Assembly: GCA_965277875.1 (NCBI GenBank)
Contig: CBDIDV010000002.1
Coordinates: 3,844,001-3,908,000 of the forward strand
DNA from: CAWFQB01 sp965277875
GTDB lineage: Bacteria; Armatimonadota; Chthonomonadetes; Chthonomonadales; Chthonomonadaceae
Length of the DNA: 64,000 bases
Direction of reading: 5' to 3'
Below the pieces are notes generated by a model. That model had not been told where the DNA came from and did not search any database. It saw only the letters and a list, made by a program, of their open reading frames with translations. The translations under genes were made by a program, and so were the position numbers. Positions 7,701 to 16,664 of this stretch are shown one piece after another. Within the stretch, counting starts at the first letter, position 1. Each line of letters opens with the position of its first letter.

Positions 7701-8585
7701 ATGACGATGTTTGCAACCCTTACCGGTTCACTCTCAAGTTCGTTGAAAATAGCATCGAAAACAGCCCTTTGCCGAGGCAGGGCGTATATAGCAATATACG
7801 CCTGCCGCGTGGCGCTGGGCGGGTTGTGCCTGATGGGAGGCGTACAGACGAGCCATGCCGGAAGCATCGCTATGACGCGGGCGTATTTGGCGGGTGTGCC
7901 GGTGATGGTGCTGACCGTAGACCTGAACGACCCGAACATCAAGGTGACGGGCATCATGGCGCAGTACGGCAGGGGCCACGCCGAGCGGTTTGCCGACATG
8001 ATCAGCCGTTCGCACCCCACAGCGGCCTTTACGGGAACGTATTTCTCTGAAAACAACAACATCCCCATCGGCGACATCGTCGTCAACGGCAAGCTGGCGC
8101 ACCGGGGCGGCGTGGGAACGGCATTGTGCCTGACCGATGACAACCAGTGCGACTTTGTGCGCCCGCCCTATAATTACGCCCGCATGGACTGGAGCCAGTA
8201 CGATTTTGTATGCTCGGCAGGGCCGCGACTTGTCAAAGAGGGAGTGGCCGAGGTGCATCCGGGCGAGGAAGGATTTCGCGACCCGCATCTGCTGGGCAGC
8301 GCGACCCGGCTCGCCGTCGGCCTGACCGCGCATCACAAGCTGCTGTTCGTCGCCACCCGCGACCACATCCAACTGGGCAAAATGGCAAAGGTGATGAAGG
8401 CTCTGGGCTGCGTGGACGCCCTGAACCTGGACGCGGGCGGCTCGCTGGGCTTTTACGACCACGCCAAAATGCGTATCGCGCCCTCGCGCAAGCTGACAAA
8501 CGCCATTCTCATCTACGATGACCGCGAACGCTTCGAGCGTTTCAAGCACCGCCTCGCGTCCGGCATTGACCTGGCAAGCAAGTAG
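7701..8585 (+). CDS. Phosphodiester glycosidase family (NAGPA-like) exported protein
   Basis: A 294-residue protein whose C-terminal 200 residues match the phosphodiester glycosidase / NAGPA-like fold (older name DUF2233). The hallmark LNLDAGGS sits near residue 250, with GTYFSENN and CSAGPRLV segments before it. The N-terminus has a basic part and one hydrophobic stretch (VALGGLCLMGG, about residues 38-48) ending near SHAGS, consistent with export. The open frame begins earlier, at 7512, but that part overlaps the intergenic repeat region and has no family match, so I choose the ATG at 7701, which has a GGGGAA site upstream. Relatives act on cell-wall or exopolysaccharide phosphodiesters; the substrate here is unknown. 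Confidence 0.8.
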   Translation: MTMFATLTGSLSSSLKIASKTALCRGRAYIAIYACRVALGGLCLMGGVQTSHAGSIAMTRAYLAGVPVMVLTVDLNDPNIKVTGIMAQYGRGHAERFADMISRSHPTAAFTGTYFSENNNIPIGDIVVNGKLAHRGGVGTALCLTDDNQCDFVRPPYNYARMDWSQYDFVCSAGPRLVKEGVAEVHPGEEGFRDPHLLGSATRLAVGLTAHHKLLFVATRDHIQLGKMAKVMKALGCVDALNLDAGGSLGFYDHAKMRIAPSRKLTNAILIYDDRERFERFKHRLASGIDLASK

Positions 8586-8720
8586 ACACTGGCAGCGCGT
8601 TCCTGACATGTCGTGTTGAACGTGATAACCAAGTGGAGCATTCAAAAGTCTGAACTCACATCAGAACTGCCGCAGCAGATGCTTTTTTCGTTATAAACTG
8701 AGGCAAAAGGAGCCGTAAGA

Positions 8721-9320
8721 ATGGCGGTCACGCTTGCGCCGTTTTCGCTGGACAGGATGGTGTCTGCCATAGAGAAGGTACGTTCGCGGCTGTTACGCGC
8801 CACAAAGGCGCTGGAGCAGGGCGGAATTGCGTATGCGGTCGCGGGCGGCAATGCGGTCGCGGCCTGGGTGACGCGCGTGGACGAGGCCGCTGTTCGCAAC
8901 ACGCGGGATGTGGATATTCTGCTCAGGCGCGACGACTTGCAGGCTGCCCGCACCGCGCTTGAGAACGCGGGCTTCGTGTACCGCCGTGCCGCTACATCAG
9001 GTGTTAAGCTGGATATGTTTCTGGACGGTCCGGAAGCCAAAGCGCGGGACGCCGTTCACATCGTCTTTGCCAATGAGCGCGTCAAGCCCGACGAACTGCT
9101 GCCCAATCCCGATGTCACGAACGCGGAACCTGCGGACGACTTTCGCATCCTCGCGCTGGAAAGCCTGGTGCAGATCAAACTCACGGCGTTTCGGGACAAA
9201 GACCGTATGCACCTGCGCGACCTACTGGATGTTGGATTGATTGACGCCGATTGGACGACGCGCTTTCCTCTTCCGCTCGCTATGCGGTTACAGGAACTTA
9301 TTGATACACCGGAGGGTTAA
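8721..9320 (+). CDS. Nucleotidyltransferase-fold protein (AbiEii/MNT-like)
   Basis: A 199-residue soluble protein with nucleotidyltransferase-fold signatures: AGGNAVAAW near residue 40 followed by TRDVDILLRRDD near residue 62, that is, a GG motif and a D-x-D metal site. A later Asp (KLDMFLDG) could be the third carboxylate. The C-terminal helix region contains ALESLVQIKLTAFRDKDRMHLRDLL, seen in AbiEii-like and related families that modify RNA or act in toxin systems. AAGGAG lies 9 nt before the ATG. There is no adjacent partner of the AbiEi or HEPN type, so the gene appears solitary. Role unknown. Confidence 0.75.
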   Translation: MAVTLAPFSLDRMVSAIEKVRSRLLRATKALEQGGIAYAVAGGNAVAAWVTRVDEAAVRNTRDVDILLRRDDLQAARTALENAGFVYRRAATSGVKLDMFLDGPEAKARDAVHIVFANERVKPDELLPNPDVTNAEPADDFRILALESLVQIKLTAFRDKDRMHLRDLLDVGLIDADWTTRFPLPLAMRLQELIDTPEG

Positions 9321-9402
9321 GTAACCCATCCAACATTGTTTTCAGTGTTTTCAGTCTCTTATGTTAGTCGCTTACACGACTGATTTTTAAGGAGCGGCGT
9401 AA

Positions 9403-10287
9403 ATGGCGGCAGGGCGCATACTGACTTTTCTGACTTTGTTCGGGGCGGGAGCCACAGCGGGCGTACTGTTCGGGCGCGTACTGCCGGCTGCGTCCGTGTC
9501 GCCCTCGGAGGCGCAGCGCCGCGCCCTGGCCCTGCTGGATCAAGCGCCCCATGCCGAGGCCGCAGGCGACAGTCGCATCGTGCTGGCCGCGCGGCGCATC
9601 AGCCCCGCCGTGGTCAACATTGATACGGTCGGGCGCGTCCGTCAGCAGGACGAGAGCGGCAATGCGGTGTACGTGAATCAGGAAGTCAAGGGCAAGGGGT
9701 CGGGAGTCGTCTTGTCGCCTGACGGCTACATCGTCACGAATGACCATGTAATCGCGGGCGCGGCCCGTGTGCGCGTGACGTTCGCAAGTGGGCAGTGGGA
9801 TTATGCCCGCGTAATCGGGCGCAATCAGGAACGGGACATCGCCGTGCTGCGCGTGGACGAAAAGCGGCTGGCCTGCGCCGACCTGGGCGACTCGGATCGT
9901 TTGCAGGTGGGCGAGACCGTCGTGGCCGTGGGTAATCCGATGGGCCTGGGATCGTCGGTCACGTCGGGCATCGTTTCGGCCCTGGATCGCCGCAGCCTGC
10001 AGCTCGACGACGCGCACAATCTTGATGGCGCGATACAGACCGATGCCAGCATCAACCGGGGCAATTCGGGCGGCGCGCTTGCCAACATCAACGGGCAGCT
10101 TGTCGGCATCAACACAGCCATACTCAGTTCGGGGCCGAACGGCGGCAGCATCGGCCTGGGATTCGCCCTGCCCATTAACACGGTACGGCGTATCGCCCGC
10201 GACCTGATTGCTTCGGACACCCCCGCGCAGCGCAGCGGGCAAAAAACCCGGCGGGGCAGCGGCCTGCGCGGCACGGTATCGCCCTAA
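9403..10287 (+). CDS. HtrA/DegP-like trypsin-type serine protease without PDZ domain
   Basis: A 294-residue exported or membrane-anchored S1C-type protease. The catalytic triad is visible: His115 in TNDHV, Asp145 in RDIAVLRVD and Ser222 in GNSGGAL. One hydrophobic N-terminal segment (about residues 5-30) serves as signal or anchor. The chain ends right after the protease domain with a short basic tail, so the PDZ domains of typical HtrA/DegQ are absent. AAGGAG is placed about 9 nt before the ATG. Such proteins act in envelope protein quality control; loss of PDZ suggests different substrate selection. It is a single gene between unrelated neighbours. Confidence 0.9.
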   Translation: MAAGRILTFLTLFGAGATAGVLFGRVLPAASVSPSEAQRRALALLDQAPHAEAAGDSRIVLAARRISPAVVNIDTVGRVRQQDESGNAVYVNQEVKGKGSGVVLSPDGYIVTNDHVIAGAARVRVTFASGQWDYARVIGRNQERDIAVLRVDEKRLACADLGDSDRLQVGETVVAVGNPMGLGSSVTSGIVSALDRRSLQLDDAHNLDGAIQTDASINRGNSGGALANINGQLVGINTAILSSGPNGGSIGLGFALPINTVRRIARDLIASDTPAQRSGQKTRRGSGLRGTVSP

Positions 10288-10599
10288 GAGATTGATTTTG
10301 CGCGCTCCTGATCCCCGCTTTTTTGCTGTATTTCACCCTTCGGCGTCACGCGCCCCTGTCAGGCGATTTTGCCGCCAAAAACGCAAAATTCTGTGGAACT
10401 ATGGAGCGCATGGAACAGTCTCTAAGCCGTACAGCGAACGCAGGGGCGCAGGAGGACATTTCCAAGATGCTAATGTCTGCATTTGCGCAGTTCCGCCCGT
10501 CAAAAGGCCGCGTCGGCATGGGTCATGACGCTCCGTGTCCGACGCCTATATTCTTCTGTTTCAGTCGCGTCTTGGCATGAAAGCGCAAGAGGTCAGATT
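10288..10599. other. Intergenic gap without recognised gene
   Basis: About 312 nt between the protease and a small secreted protein. Open frames here have no ribosome site or family resemblance. It probably holds the promoter of the downstream gene; I could not pick a convincing -35/-10 pair. Confidence 0.5.
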
Positions 10600-11256
10600 A
10601 TGAGAACGTCCAACTTGATTGCATTATCCCTCCTGATGGGGACAGCCGGCATCGCTTCCGCTCAGGCGCAGACCGCTGACAGCGCCCTCACCGGTACAAA
10701 CATTAAGCCCGCCGCGCCTGCTGTGCAAAACAGCGTTTACGCGGGCATGTGGCAGGGCGTACTGAAAAACGCTTCCGGAACGCATCGCGTCGCGCTTGAC
10801 GTGGCGCAGGGTGGCCCGAATGAAAGCGTTGCCGCCAACATCGTCACATCCGCGCAAAGCCCGTTCAGCGTTCTCGTGGACACCTTCGACGTTCAGGACA
10901 GCCACGTTCTGCTGAAAATGCGTACCGCAGGAACGATGTTCGAGGGCGTCGTCAACCGGGCGCAAACCGAAATACGGGGCGTATGGAAGCAGGACGGCGT
11001 TTCCACTCCGCTGACGCTCCGCAAAGTAGATCCCAACAGCCGCGGCGACAAGGACAATGCCAGAGGCGTGCAAAGCCAGGTGGCGCAGGCGGGAACATAC
11101 AATCAGAACCTTGAAAGCGACGAGAACCCGTCCGATCCGGTACGCCGCAGAAAGCAGTCGGCGTTCAGTATTGGGCCGCCCCGCTGGTTCTGGTGGTACG
11201 AATGGACGCCGCAGATCGGCAACCAGGAGCGTCCCTACGGCCTGTACTACTGGTAA
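10600..11256 (+). CDS. Secreted protein of unknown function
   Basis: A 218-residue exported protein. The N-terminus MRTSNLIALSLLMGTAGIAS followed by AQA is a typical Sec signal peptide. The mature part (about residues 45-140) looks beta-rich (YAGMWQGVLKNASGTHRVAL), and the C-terminal 60 residues are rich in Arg, Pro, Trp and Tyr (PPRWFWWYEW). The open frame extends upstream to 10483, but the ATG at 10600 has AAGAGG 9 nt before it and gives the signal peptide. I do not recognise the family. It ends just before a strong bidirectional terminator. Confidence 0.75.
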   Translation: MRTSNLIALSLLMGTAGIASAQAQTADSALTGTNIKPAAPAVQNSVYAGMWQGVLKNASGTHRVALDVAQGGPNESVAANIVTSAQSPFSVLVDTFDVQDSHVLLKMRTAGTMFEGVVNRAQTEIRGVWKQDGVSTPLTLRKVDPNSRGDKDNARGVQSQVAQAGTYNQNLESDENPSDPVRRRKQSAFSIGPPRWFWWYEWTPQIGNQERPYGLYYW

Positions 11257-11306
11257 TCGGCAGTTGACAACCGTGGCGACACAAGTGAAGTACGCCAATC
11301 AGTAAG

Positions 11307-11346
11307 CTAAACAAGCCTGCATCCCAAACGGATGCAGGCTTGTTTA
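11307..11346. terminator. Bidirectional intrinsic terminator
   Basis: Perfect 16-bp arms (TAAACAAGCCTGCATC and complement) flank an 8-nt loop, with T- or A-rich ends on both sides. It lies between two converging genes and can serve both. Confidence 0.9.
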
Positions 11347-11408
11347 ACGTTTAGGCAGGCGCGCTCAAAGTGAGTGCGGCCTGCCTGTTCGCGTTTCGGC
11401 AGCGCAGG

Positions 11409-12089
11409 CTATGGAAGCGTGACAGTGGCCGTGCCGTTGAGCGTGTAGCTGCCCGTTGCGGTATTGCGCGGATCGTCCGCCAGCGTACTCATCGTCACGT
11501 TGACAAGCCGCAGATTGTAGGTCTTACCCGTCACGCTGTCCACGATGAAACTGCCGCTTGTTGCGCCCCAGCCGGACGCCGTGCCGGCGGCAGCGGCGGA
11601 GAGCGGCTGCTGTGTAAACGTGAGCGAGTTCGCGCTGTCGCCGCCAATCGTGTAGGTCGTGCCTGGCTGCGGCCCGCCGCTCGTCGTCAGGACGATCTGC
11701 GCGGTACGCAGATTGCCCCCGGCCTGCACGAAGCCTGCGATAGTGAAAACGCTGAACGAACCCTGACTCAGACCGCCCATTGCCGAGGACGCGTGGAACG
11801 CCGAGGTATCCGCATTGGTTCCGCTCGGATTGGAGAATGTCAGGTCAAGCGTACCGTTCGAGGCGGCAGGCGTTGTGCCGGTCGCCGTCGTGGGCAGCGG
11901 TCGAGTCGAGGTGCCGGTGATCGTAGAGGGCGAGACCGTGCCGCCCCCGGTGCAGCCGGTCAGCGATAGGCCAACCGGCAGGCTGCAAACCGCAAACGCG
12001 AACAGGGCGACGGAACGTGACGAGAAACAGGCGCGGCGCGAGGTGGAAGCGCCACTTAGCGCGGCGAAACTGTGGAAGGTGGTGAACAT
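11409..12089 (-). CDS. Lipoprotein of unknown function, Thr/Ser-rich
   Basis: A 226-residue protein with a long N-terminal region, a hydrophobic stretch and the lipobox LTGC at about residue 44, so it is likely a lipid-anchored outer-surface or periplasmic protein. After the Cys comes a Gly/Thr/Ser/Pro linker of about 35 residues, then a beta-rich domain (about residues 80-226) with segments such as FSVFTIAGFVQAGG and GSFIVDSVTGKTYNLRL. I do not recognise the domain. The ATG at 12089 has CAGGAGAG about 8 nt upstream; the longer open frame from 12236 lacks this. Neighbours give no functional hint. Confidence 0.75.
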   Translation of the reverse strand: MFTTFHSFAALSGASTSRRACFSSRSVALFAFAVCSLPVGLSLTGCTGGGTVSPSTITGTSTRPLPTTATGTTPAASNGTLDLTFSNPSGTNADTSAFHASSAMGGLSQGSFSVFTIAGFVQAGGNLRTAQIVLTTSGGPQPGTTYTIGGDSANSLTFTQQPLSAAAAGTASGWGATSGSFIVDSVTGKTYNLRLVNVTMSTLADDPRNTATGSYTLNGTATVTLP

Positions 12090-12299
12090 GATCGGGACTC
12101 TCCTGTGAGCGACTGCGGGTGATGATGGCGGGGAACACGAAAGCGCGTTTCGCCGGGCTTCGTCCGGCGCTACCCGGCAAAAGCGCGCCTGGTTTGTCCC
12201 AACCACCCACAGTTTACAGCCCGTCCGTATACACATCGTTTCAAGACCGGGGAGTTTCAGAAGTTCCGCACAAGATTTTGTACGCTTTTGAGAGAGTTC

Positions 12300-15200
12300 T
12301 CAGGTATTTTGTGGAACGGCAGGAATCGCCTCTGACAGCACAGACTGGAGAGCAAAGGCAATACTTTGCTCCAGACTGGACTGTACGCCGCTGTGCCATG
12401 CGGCCTCGAACGGCGCGTTTCCCAACTCCCGCCGGAGTGTGGCAAGCCGCTCCTTCTGCGAGGTGCGGCCCTGGTCGGTCATGGGCGTTCCCAGGCGTTC
12501 GCGCAGGCGCGCGCCCGCCGCGTACAGGCGGGCGGCCCGCGCCCACTGCGCCCGCTCCTCGGCGATATGCCCGAACACTTCCAGCACATACACGCCGTTC
12601 GTCAGGTCGCCGATCTCGCGGCACAGAGTCAGGCACTCGGCCAGATACGTAACGGCCTCATCCCAATCTTCCCTCTGCCCGACCATCGCGCCCAGGTTGT
12701 AGAGGGCGATGAGGATACCCTGCTTGTTCGCCAGTTCGCGCTGCGCGTCCAGACTGGCCTCGTAGTGGAAACGCGCCTCAGCCATCCTGTCCTGCCGCCA
12801 GAACGCATTGCCCAGATTGCCCATTGCGCTGGCATACAGGCGCATATACCCGATGCGCCGTGCAAGGGCGGCGCACTCGCCGTACAGACGCTGCGCTTCG
12901 TCGTACTCGCGCAGGCGAATGGCGACATTTCCCAGCGTGTTCAGGGCGCTTGCGACCGCCTGCTCCTCGCCCTCGCGCTGCGCCACGGGCAGGGCACGAC
13001 CCAGATACTCCCGCGCCGTGTCAGTATCCCCCTGTGTACAGGCGAGCAGCCCCCGCTCGATCTGCGCCACGCAGAGCAGGCGCGGATAGCGCGCGACGTC
13101 AGGCAGGGCAAGAATGGCGTCCAGCCGCTGTCGCCCCTCGCTCAGATAGCCGCGCGTGCGCCAGAACAGCCGCATTGAAACGGCAAGCCGCAGCGCCCTT
13201 TCCGTTCCCCCTTCCCCTGTTCCAATCGCCTCTGTTCCAATCTCCTCCGCTGCGTCTTCCGCGCTTTCCTCTTCTGTCTTCCGTCCTGTGTCTTTTTCTC
13301 TCTCCTTTTCCAATGCTCCCGCGTTCTGCATACAGGAGTCCAGTGCGGCGCGGATGTTATTGTGTTCACGCTCCAGGCGGGCGTACCAGAACGCCTGCTC
13401 CGGGCCTTCCAGTCGGCTGTGCGCGGCCTCGGCAAACCGGGTGTAGTAGGCGCTGTGGGCGCGGCGCGTTCGGATGCGCTCGGACGCGCTCAGATTTTCG
13501 CTCGCGAACTCGCGCATACTTTCCAGCAGGCGGAAGCGCATTTCGCCGCCGCTTCCTGTCTGCCTCCTACCCGTCTGTTCGCTTACTGCTCTGTCGTCTA
13601 GACTTTCTTCTAAACTCTCTTCTAAACTCTCTTCTGAACTCTCTTCTGAACTTTCTTCGGCGACGACAAGCGACCGTTCGCGCAACTGCGCCAGAAGATA
13701 CAGCGCGTGGGGCGTGTCACAAACGCTTTGCGCGGCCTCCTCGCTCCAACCGCCCTGAAAGACCGACAGGCGCGCAAAAAAGGTTTGCAGGTCGGGCGGC
13801 AGCAGGTCGTAACTCCAGGCGATAGTGGCGCGCAGGGTGCGATGCCGCGCCACGCGGTCGTCGCGGCGGCTGACCAGCAGATCGAAACGCTGCCGAAACT
13901 TTGTCAGCATCTGTGCGGGGGCCAGTGCGCCGATCCACGCAGCGCACAGTTCAATGGCAAGAGGTATGCCTTCCATCTGCTCGCACAGGTCGGCTACGGT
14001 CTGCGCGTTGCGCGGCGTGATCTGAAAATCGGCGCGGACGGACTGCGCCCGGTCAGCGAACATCTGCGATCCGGACGCGGGCGGCAATCGCGGCACGGCA
14101 TACGCCCGCTCGCCCGCAATCCCCAGAGTATGCCGCGACGTAATCAGGCAGCGCAGCAGGGGCAGGCGCGCGAGCAGGGTCTGAACCACATTCGGGCCGC
14201 CTGGCGTCAGCTGCTCGAAATTGTCTAAGACAAGCAGGGCCGGGGCGTCTCTTAGATGATCGGCGATCTGCGCCAGAACGTCCGCGCCCTCCACGCGGGC
14301 CAAATGCAGCGCGTCCGCCACAACGCGCAGGATACGCGCAGGCTCAATTACATCAGCCAGCGGCACAAACGCGACCTCGCAGCCGCCCCGCTTTTGCAGG
14401 CGCGTGGCGACTTCCACGGCCAGACGCGTCTTGCCCGCGCCCCCCGGCCCGGTCAGCGTCACCAGTCGGGGCTTGTAATCGTCCTGCGTGTCGGCGTTGA
14501 ATTCTTTGGCCTCAGCTTCTGCTTTCAACTCGGCGGCACAATCCGGCGGAGTGTTTACCAAACAGGCGGCGGACGGGGAGAACATATTGGTCAGCAGGCG
14601 GATGTCGTTGTCGCGGCCAAAGCAGCGCGTGAGGAACAGGGGCAGACGCAGGGGGGCAGGCGTTGATACCGCAAGGGGCGCAGCGGGGAACGCTGAGGAC
14701 GACGATGGAGCGGATGCCGGAGCGCTTGACTTGTCAGCGACTGAGGCAGGGCGAGCGGACGAGACCTGCAAAGACGGCGCAGGCGGAACCTGCTTTACCT
14801 GCTGCCCGGACGATTGCAGACTGCCGACACGCAGCTGCTTCGCCAGGGATTGCGCTTCTTCGCAGGGTTCGGCGTTCAGGGTTTTCCTGAGCAGGGTTTG
14901 CAGTTCTTTGTATTGGCGCAGGGCATCGCCGGGGCGGGATACGCGGGCATACGCGCGCATCAACGCAATGTGCGCGTCCTCCTGCAAGGGGTCGGCGGCG
15001 AGCAGGCGGCGGGCGCAGTCAATCGCTTCCTCGTTTCGGCACAGTTCTATGGCAAGCGCGACGCTCTGGCCGAGCGCGTTGATGTAAGCGTCCTTTAAGC
15101 GCTCCCGCTCCTGCTGCGCCCATTCCTCGTAATCTCCCGGCAGCAGGTCGCCCGCGTAATAACGCGCCGCGCCTGCCAGCAAATCTAATTTCGATGCGGG

Positions 15201-15569
15201 GAGAGAAGCGGCGCGGGCGGCGCGCAGGCCCGCCTCGAACGCGGCCACATCGGTCTCGACAGCCTGCGCGTTCAGGCGCAGGTGGGTGCGGTCGGCGAAT
15301 AAAACGGTCTGGGCCTGCGCGCCTTCCGGCTCCAACTGATGCCTCAAAGATGTGAGCGCGAGCCGCAGTTTCTGGCGCGCGGCTGCGGGGGCGTCGTCAG
15401 GCCAGAAGCGTTCGGCGATCTCTTCGCGGGCATGGTCGCGCTGTGGATGGCAGGCCAGGAACGCAAACAAACTGGCCGCTTTGCGGGTGCGAAAGCGCGT
15501 GACGGCGAGATCGCCCTGACAGGCTCTCAGGCCGCCGAACAGGGTAACGCGCCAGGGTTCGACGAGCAT
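12300..15569 (-). CDS. BTAD-domain transcriptional regulator with STAND ATPase and TPR repeats
   Basis: A 1089-residue SARP/AfsR-like regulator. Domain order: OmpR-type winged helix (about 1-90, VTLFGGLRACQGD... RTRKAASLFAFL), BTAD helical domain (about 95-245), Pro/Ser/Ala linker, STAND/NB-ARC-type ATPase with P-loop TGPGGAGKTRLA (about 380) and Walker B LLVLDNFEQL, then a long TPR-like helical region (about 700-1089). An acidic low-complexity insert of 12-bp DNA repeats separates ATPase and TPR parts. The ATG at 15569 is chosen because AGGAGGAAA precedes it; the frame is open upstream to 15797. Such proteins sense a ligand through ATPase/TPR and activate transcription. No obvious target cluster is adjacent. 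Confidence 0.88.
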   Translation of the reverse strand: MLVEPWRVTLFGGLRACQGDLAVTRFRTRKAASLFAFLACHPQRDHAREEIAERFWPDDAPAAARQKLRLALTSLRHQLEPEGAQAQTVLFADRTHLRLNAQAVETDVAAFEAGLRAARAASLPASKLDLLAGAARYYAGDLLPGDYEEWAQQERERLKDAYINALGQSVALAIELCRNEEAIDCARRLLAADPLQEDAHIALMRAYARVSRPGDALRQYKELQTLLRKTLNAEPCEEAQSLAKQLRVGSLQSSGQQVKQVPPAPSLQVSSARPASVADKSSAPASAPSSSSAFPAAPLAVSTPAPLRLPLFLTRCFGRDNDIRLLTNMFSPSAACLVNTPPDCAAELKAEAEAKEFNADTQDDYKPRLVTLTGPGGAGKTRLAVEVATRLQKRGGCEVAFVPLADVIEPARILRVVADALHLARVEGADVLAQIADHLRDAPALLVLDNFEQLTPGGPNVVQTLLARLPLLRCLITSRHTLGIAGERAYAVPRLPPASGSQMFADRAQSVRADFQITPRNAQTVADLCEQMEGIPLAIELCAAWIGALAPAQMLTKFRQRFDLLVSRRDDRVARHRTLRATIAWSYDLLPPDLQTFFARLSVFQGGWSEEAAQSVCDTPHALYLLAQLRERSLVVAEESSEESSEESLEESLEESLDDRAVSEQTGRRQTGSGGEMRFRLLESMREFASENLSASERIRTRRAHSAYYTRFAEAAHSRLEGPEQAFWYARLEREHNNIRAALDSCMQNAGALEKEREKDTGRKTEEESAEDAAEEIGTEAIGTGEGGTERALRLAVSMRLFWRTRGYLSEGRQRLDAILALPDVARYPRLLCVAQIERGLLACTQGDTDTAREYLGRALPVAQREGEEQAVASALNTLGNVAIRLREYDEAQRLYGECAALARRIGYMRLYASAMGNLGNAFWRQDRMAEARFHYEASLDAQRELANKQGILIALYNLGAMVGQREDWDEAVTYLAECLTLCREIGDLTNGVYVLEVFGHIAEERAQWARAARLYAAGARLRERLGTPMTDQGRTSQKERLATLRRELGNAPFEAAWHSGVQSSLEQSIAFALQSVLSEAIPAVPQNT
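13602..13658. repeat. In-frame 12-bp tandem repeat in the BTAD regulator
   Basis: About four and a half copies of a unit near TCTTCTAAACTC (later TCTTCTGAACTC) encode a Ser-Glu-Glu-Ser/Leu repeat in the regulator. Because the unit is a multiple of three, copy changes alter linker length without frameshift. Confidence 0.8.
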
Positions 15570-16056
15570 CTTTGGACGTTTCCTCCTGTAGGCGGTCTCA
15601 TATTGCAGCAGTATCTGTACCGGAGGAGCGAGGTGTTGCGCCGGATTGTTATAGCATAACACGTTTCCCGCTATAATGCCACTGTTCGCTGCATCCAAAG
15701 CAAACATAATACTGTGGCAGAGCGGGCCGCGGCTGAAACCCGGTATTATTCGCGTGGCTGCCCATGCCTGCGGCGCAATCAGCGCACAATTCCCCAAAAT
15801 CGCCGGTCAAAACATCGAAAATGCTTGCGCGGCAGGCCCTATAATTGCTATAATGTCGCAGCCCCAAAATACCAAGAGATGCCCCACCGAACAGTCAAAC
15901 TCACGAGGCCACCGCTCGCGCGAGACGCGATGCCTCGGCAAGCGTTGCCTGCACCCCTCGCTTTGCAGTTTTGGACTCAAGGCTGACCGTTTCGACTTTT
16001 TGCATTCAAATACAGATTGAGCGCGGTCTTTGCGCGACTCATACGGAGGTTTTATT
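15570..16056. other. Divergent intergenic region, regulator / lipoprotein
   Basis: This 487-nt gap separates the leftward BTAD regulator and a rightward lipoprotein. It holds a good candidate promoter at 15825-15854 and several AT-rich patches; short frames within it have no ribosome sites. I see no RNA gene. Confidence 0.5.
15825..15854 (+). promoter_or_regulatory. Candidate sigma-70 promoter
   Basis: TTGCGC at 15825-15830 and TATAAT at 15849-15854 are separated by 18 bp, oriented toward the lipoprotein gene at 16057. The leader would be about 195 nt. Confidence 0.45.
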
Positions 16057-16542
16057 ATGCGGACAAGACTGCTGCACGTCGGGCGCGCCGCGCGGCCTCG
16101 CCTCGCGCTTCTGCTGGGCGCATTATGCGCGATGGGAGTCGCCGGCTGCGGGGGCGGCAATTCCACAACCACGGGCGCGCAGACCGTCAACCTCGTCAAT
16201 GGCTCGAACGGCCTGGGCGGTTCCACCATCAACCCGGCGGGCGACGGCAGTTCCGGCTTTACGGGCCATGCCTACCTGATCCCCAATTCCACGACGGCGA
16301 CCACGACCACGCCCATCAGCGGCGCGACCATTGTGGCGCAGCTTGGCGACGGCACGATCCTCGGCAAGGCGACTACAGACGGCAGCGGCAAGTATACCAT
16401 TCCTCTGGTTGCCGGAACCTTCCTGCTGACTGCCCAGAGTGTTTCCGCCACCGAGGTGACCGTCGCCCCCGCCCAGACCCACACCATCGCCAGCGGCAAG
16501 TATACGACCGTGGACTTTTCCTACATCAATCAGGGACAGTAA
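16057..16542 (+). CDS. Small lipoprotein with carboxypeptidase-regulatory-like domain
   Basis: A 161-residue protein beginning with a basic/hydrophobic signal (ALLLGALCAMG) and lipobox VAGC at about residue 31, hence probably lipid-anchored. After a Gly/Ser/Thr/Asn-rich linker comes a domain of about 80 residues with ISGATIVAQLGDGTILGKAT, DGSGKYTIPL and GTFLLTAQ, the pattern of a carboxypeptidase regulatory-like (transthyretin-like) beta-sandwich. GGAGG lies about 8 nt before the ATG at 16057; an upstream ATG at 16030 has no such site. Function is unknown; such domains usually serve as structural modules on surface proteins. Confidence 0.75.
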   Translation: MRTRLLHVGRAARPRLALLLGALCAMGVAGCGGGNSTTTGAQTVNLVNGSNGLGGSTINPAGDGSSGFTGHAYLIPNSTTATTTTPISGATIVAQLGDGTILGKATTDGSGKYTIPLVAGTFLLTAQSVSATEVTVAPAQTHTIASGKYTTVDFSYINQGQ

Positions 16543-16567
16543 CAAGGCACAAGCGACATTTTGTGCG

Positions 16568-16610
16568 AAACAGCCGTTCGGATACGAGGAATGTATCCGA
16601 ACGGCTGTTT
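16568..16610. terminator. Bidirectional intrinsic terminator
   Basis: Perfect 18-bp arms (core CAGCCGTTCGGATAC) with a 7-nt loop, ending in TTT-TGTGTTT rightward and TTT-CGC leftward. It lies between the converging lipoprotein gene and sugar ABC transporter operon. Confidence 0.9.
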
Positions 16611-16664
16611 TGTGTTTGGAGAATTTGAGACGGGCGAATAAATTCGCGGCAACAAAGTACACGC

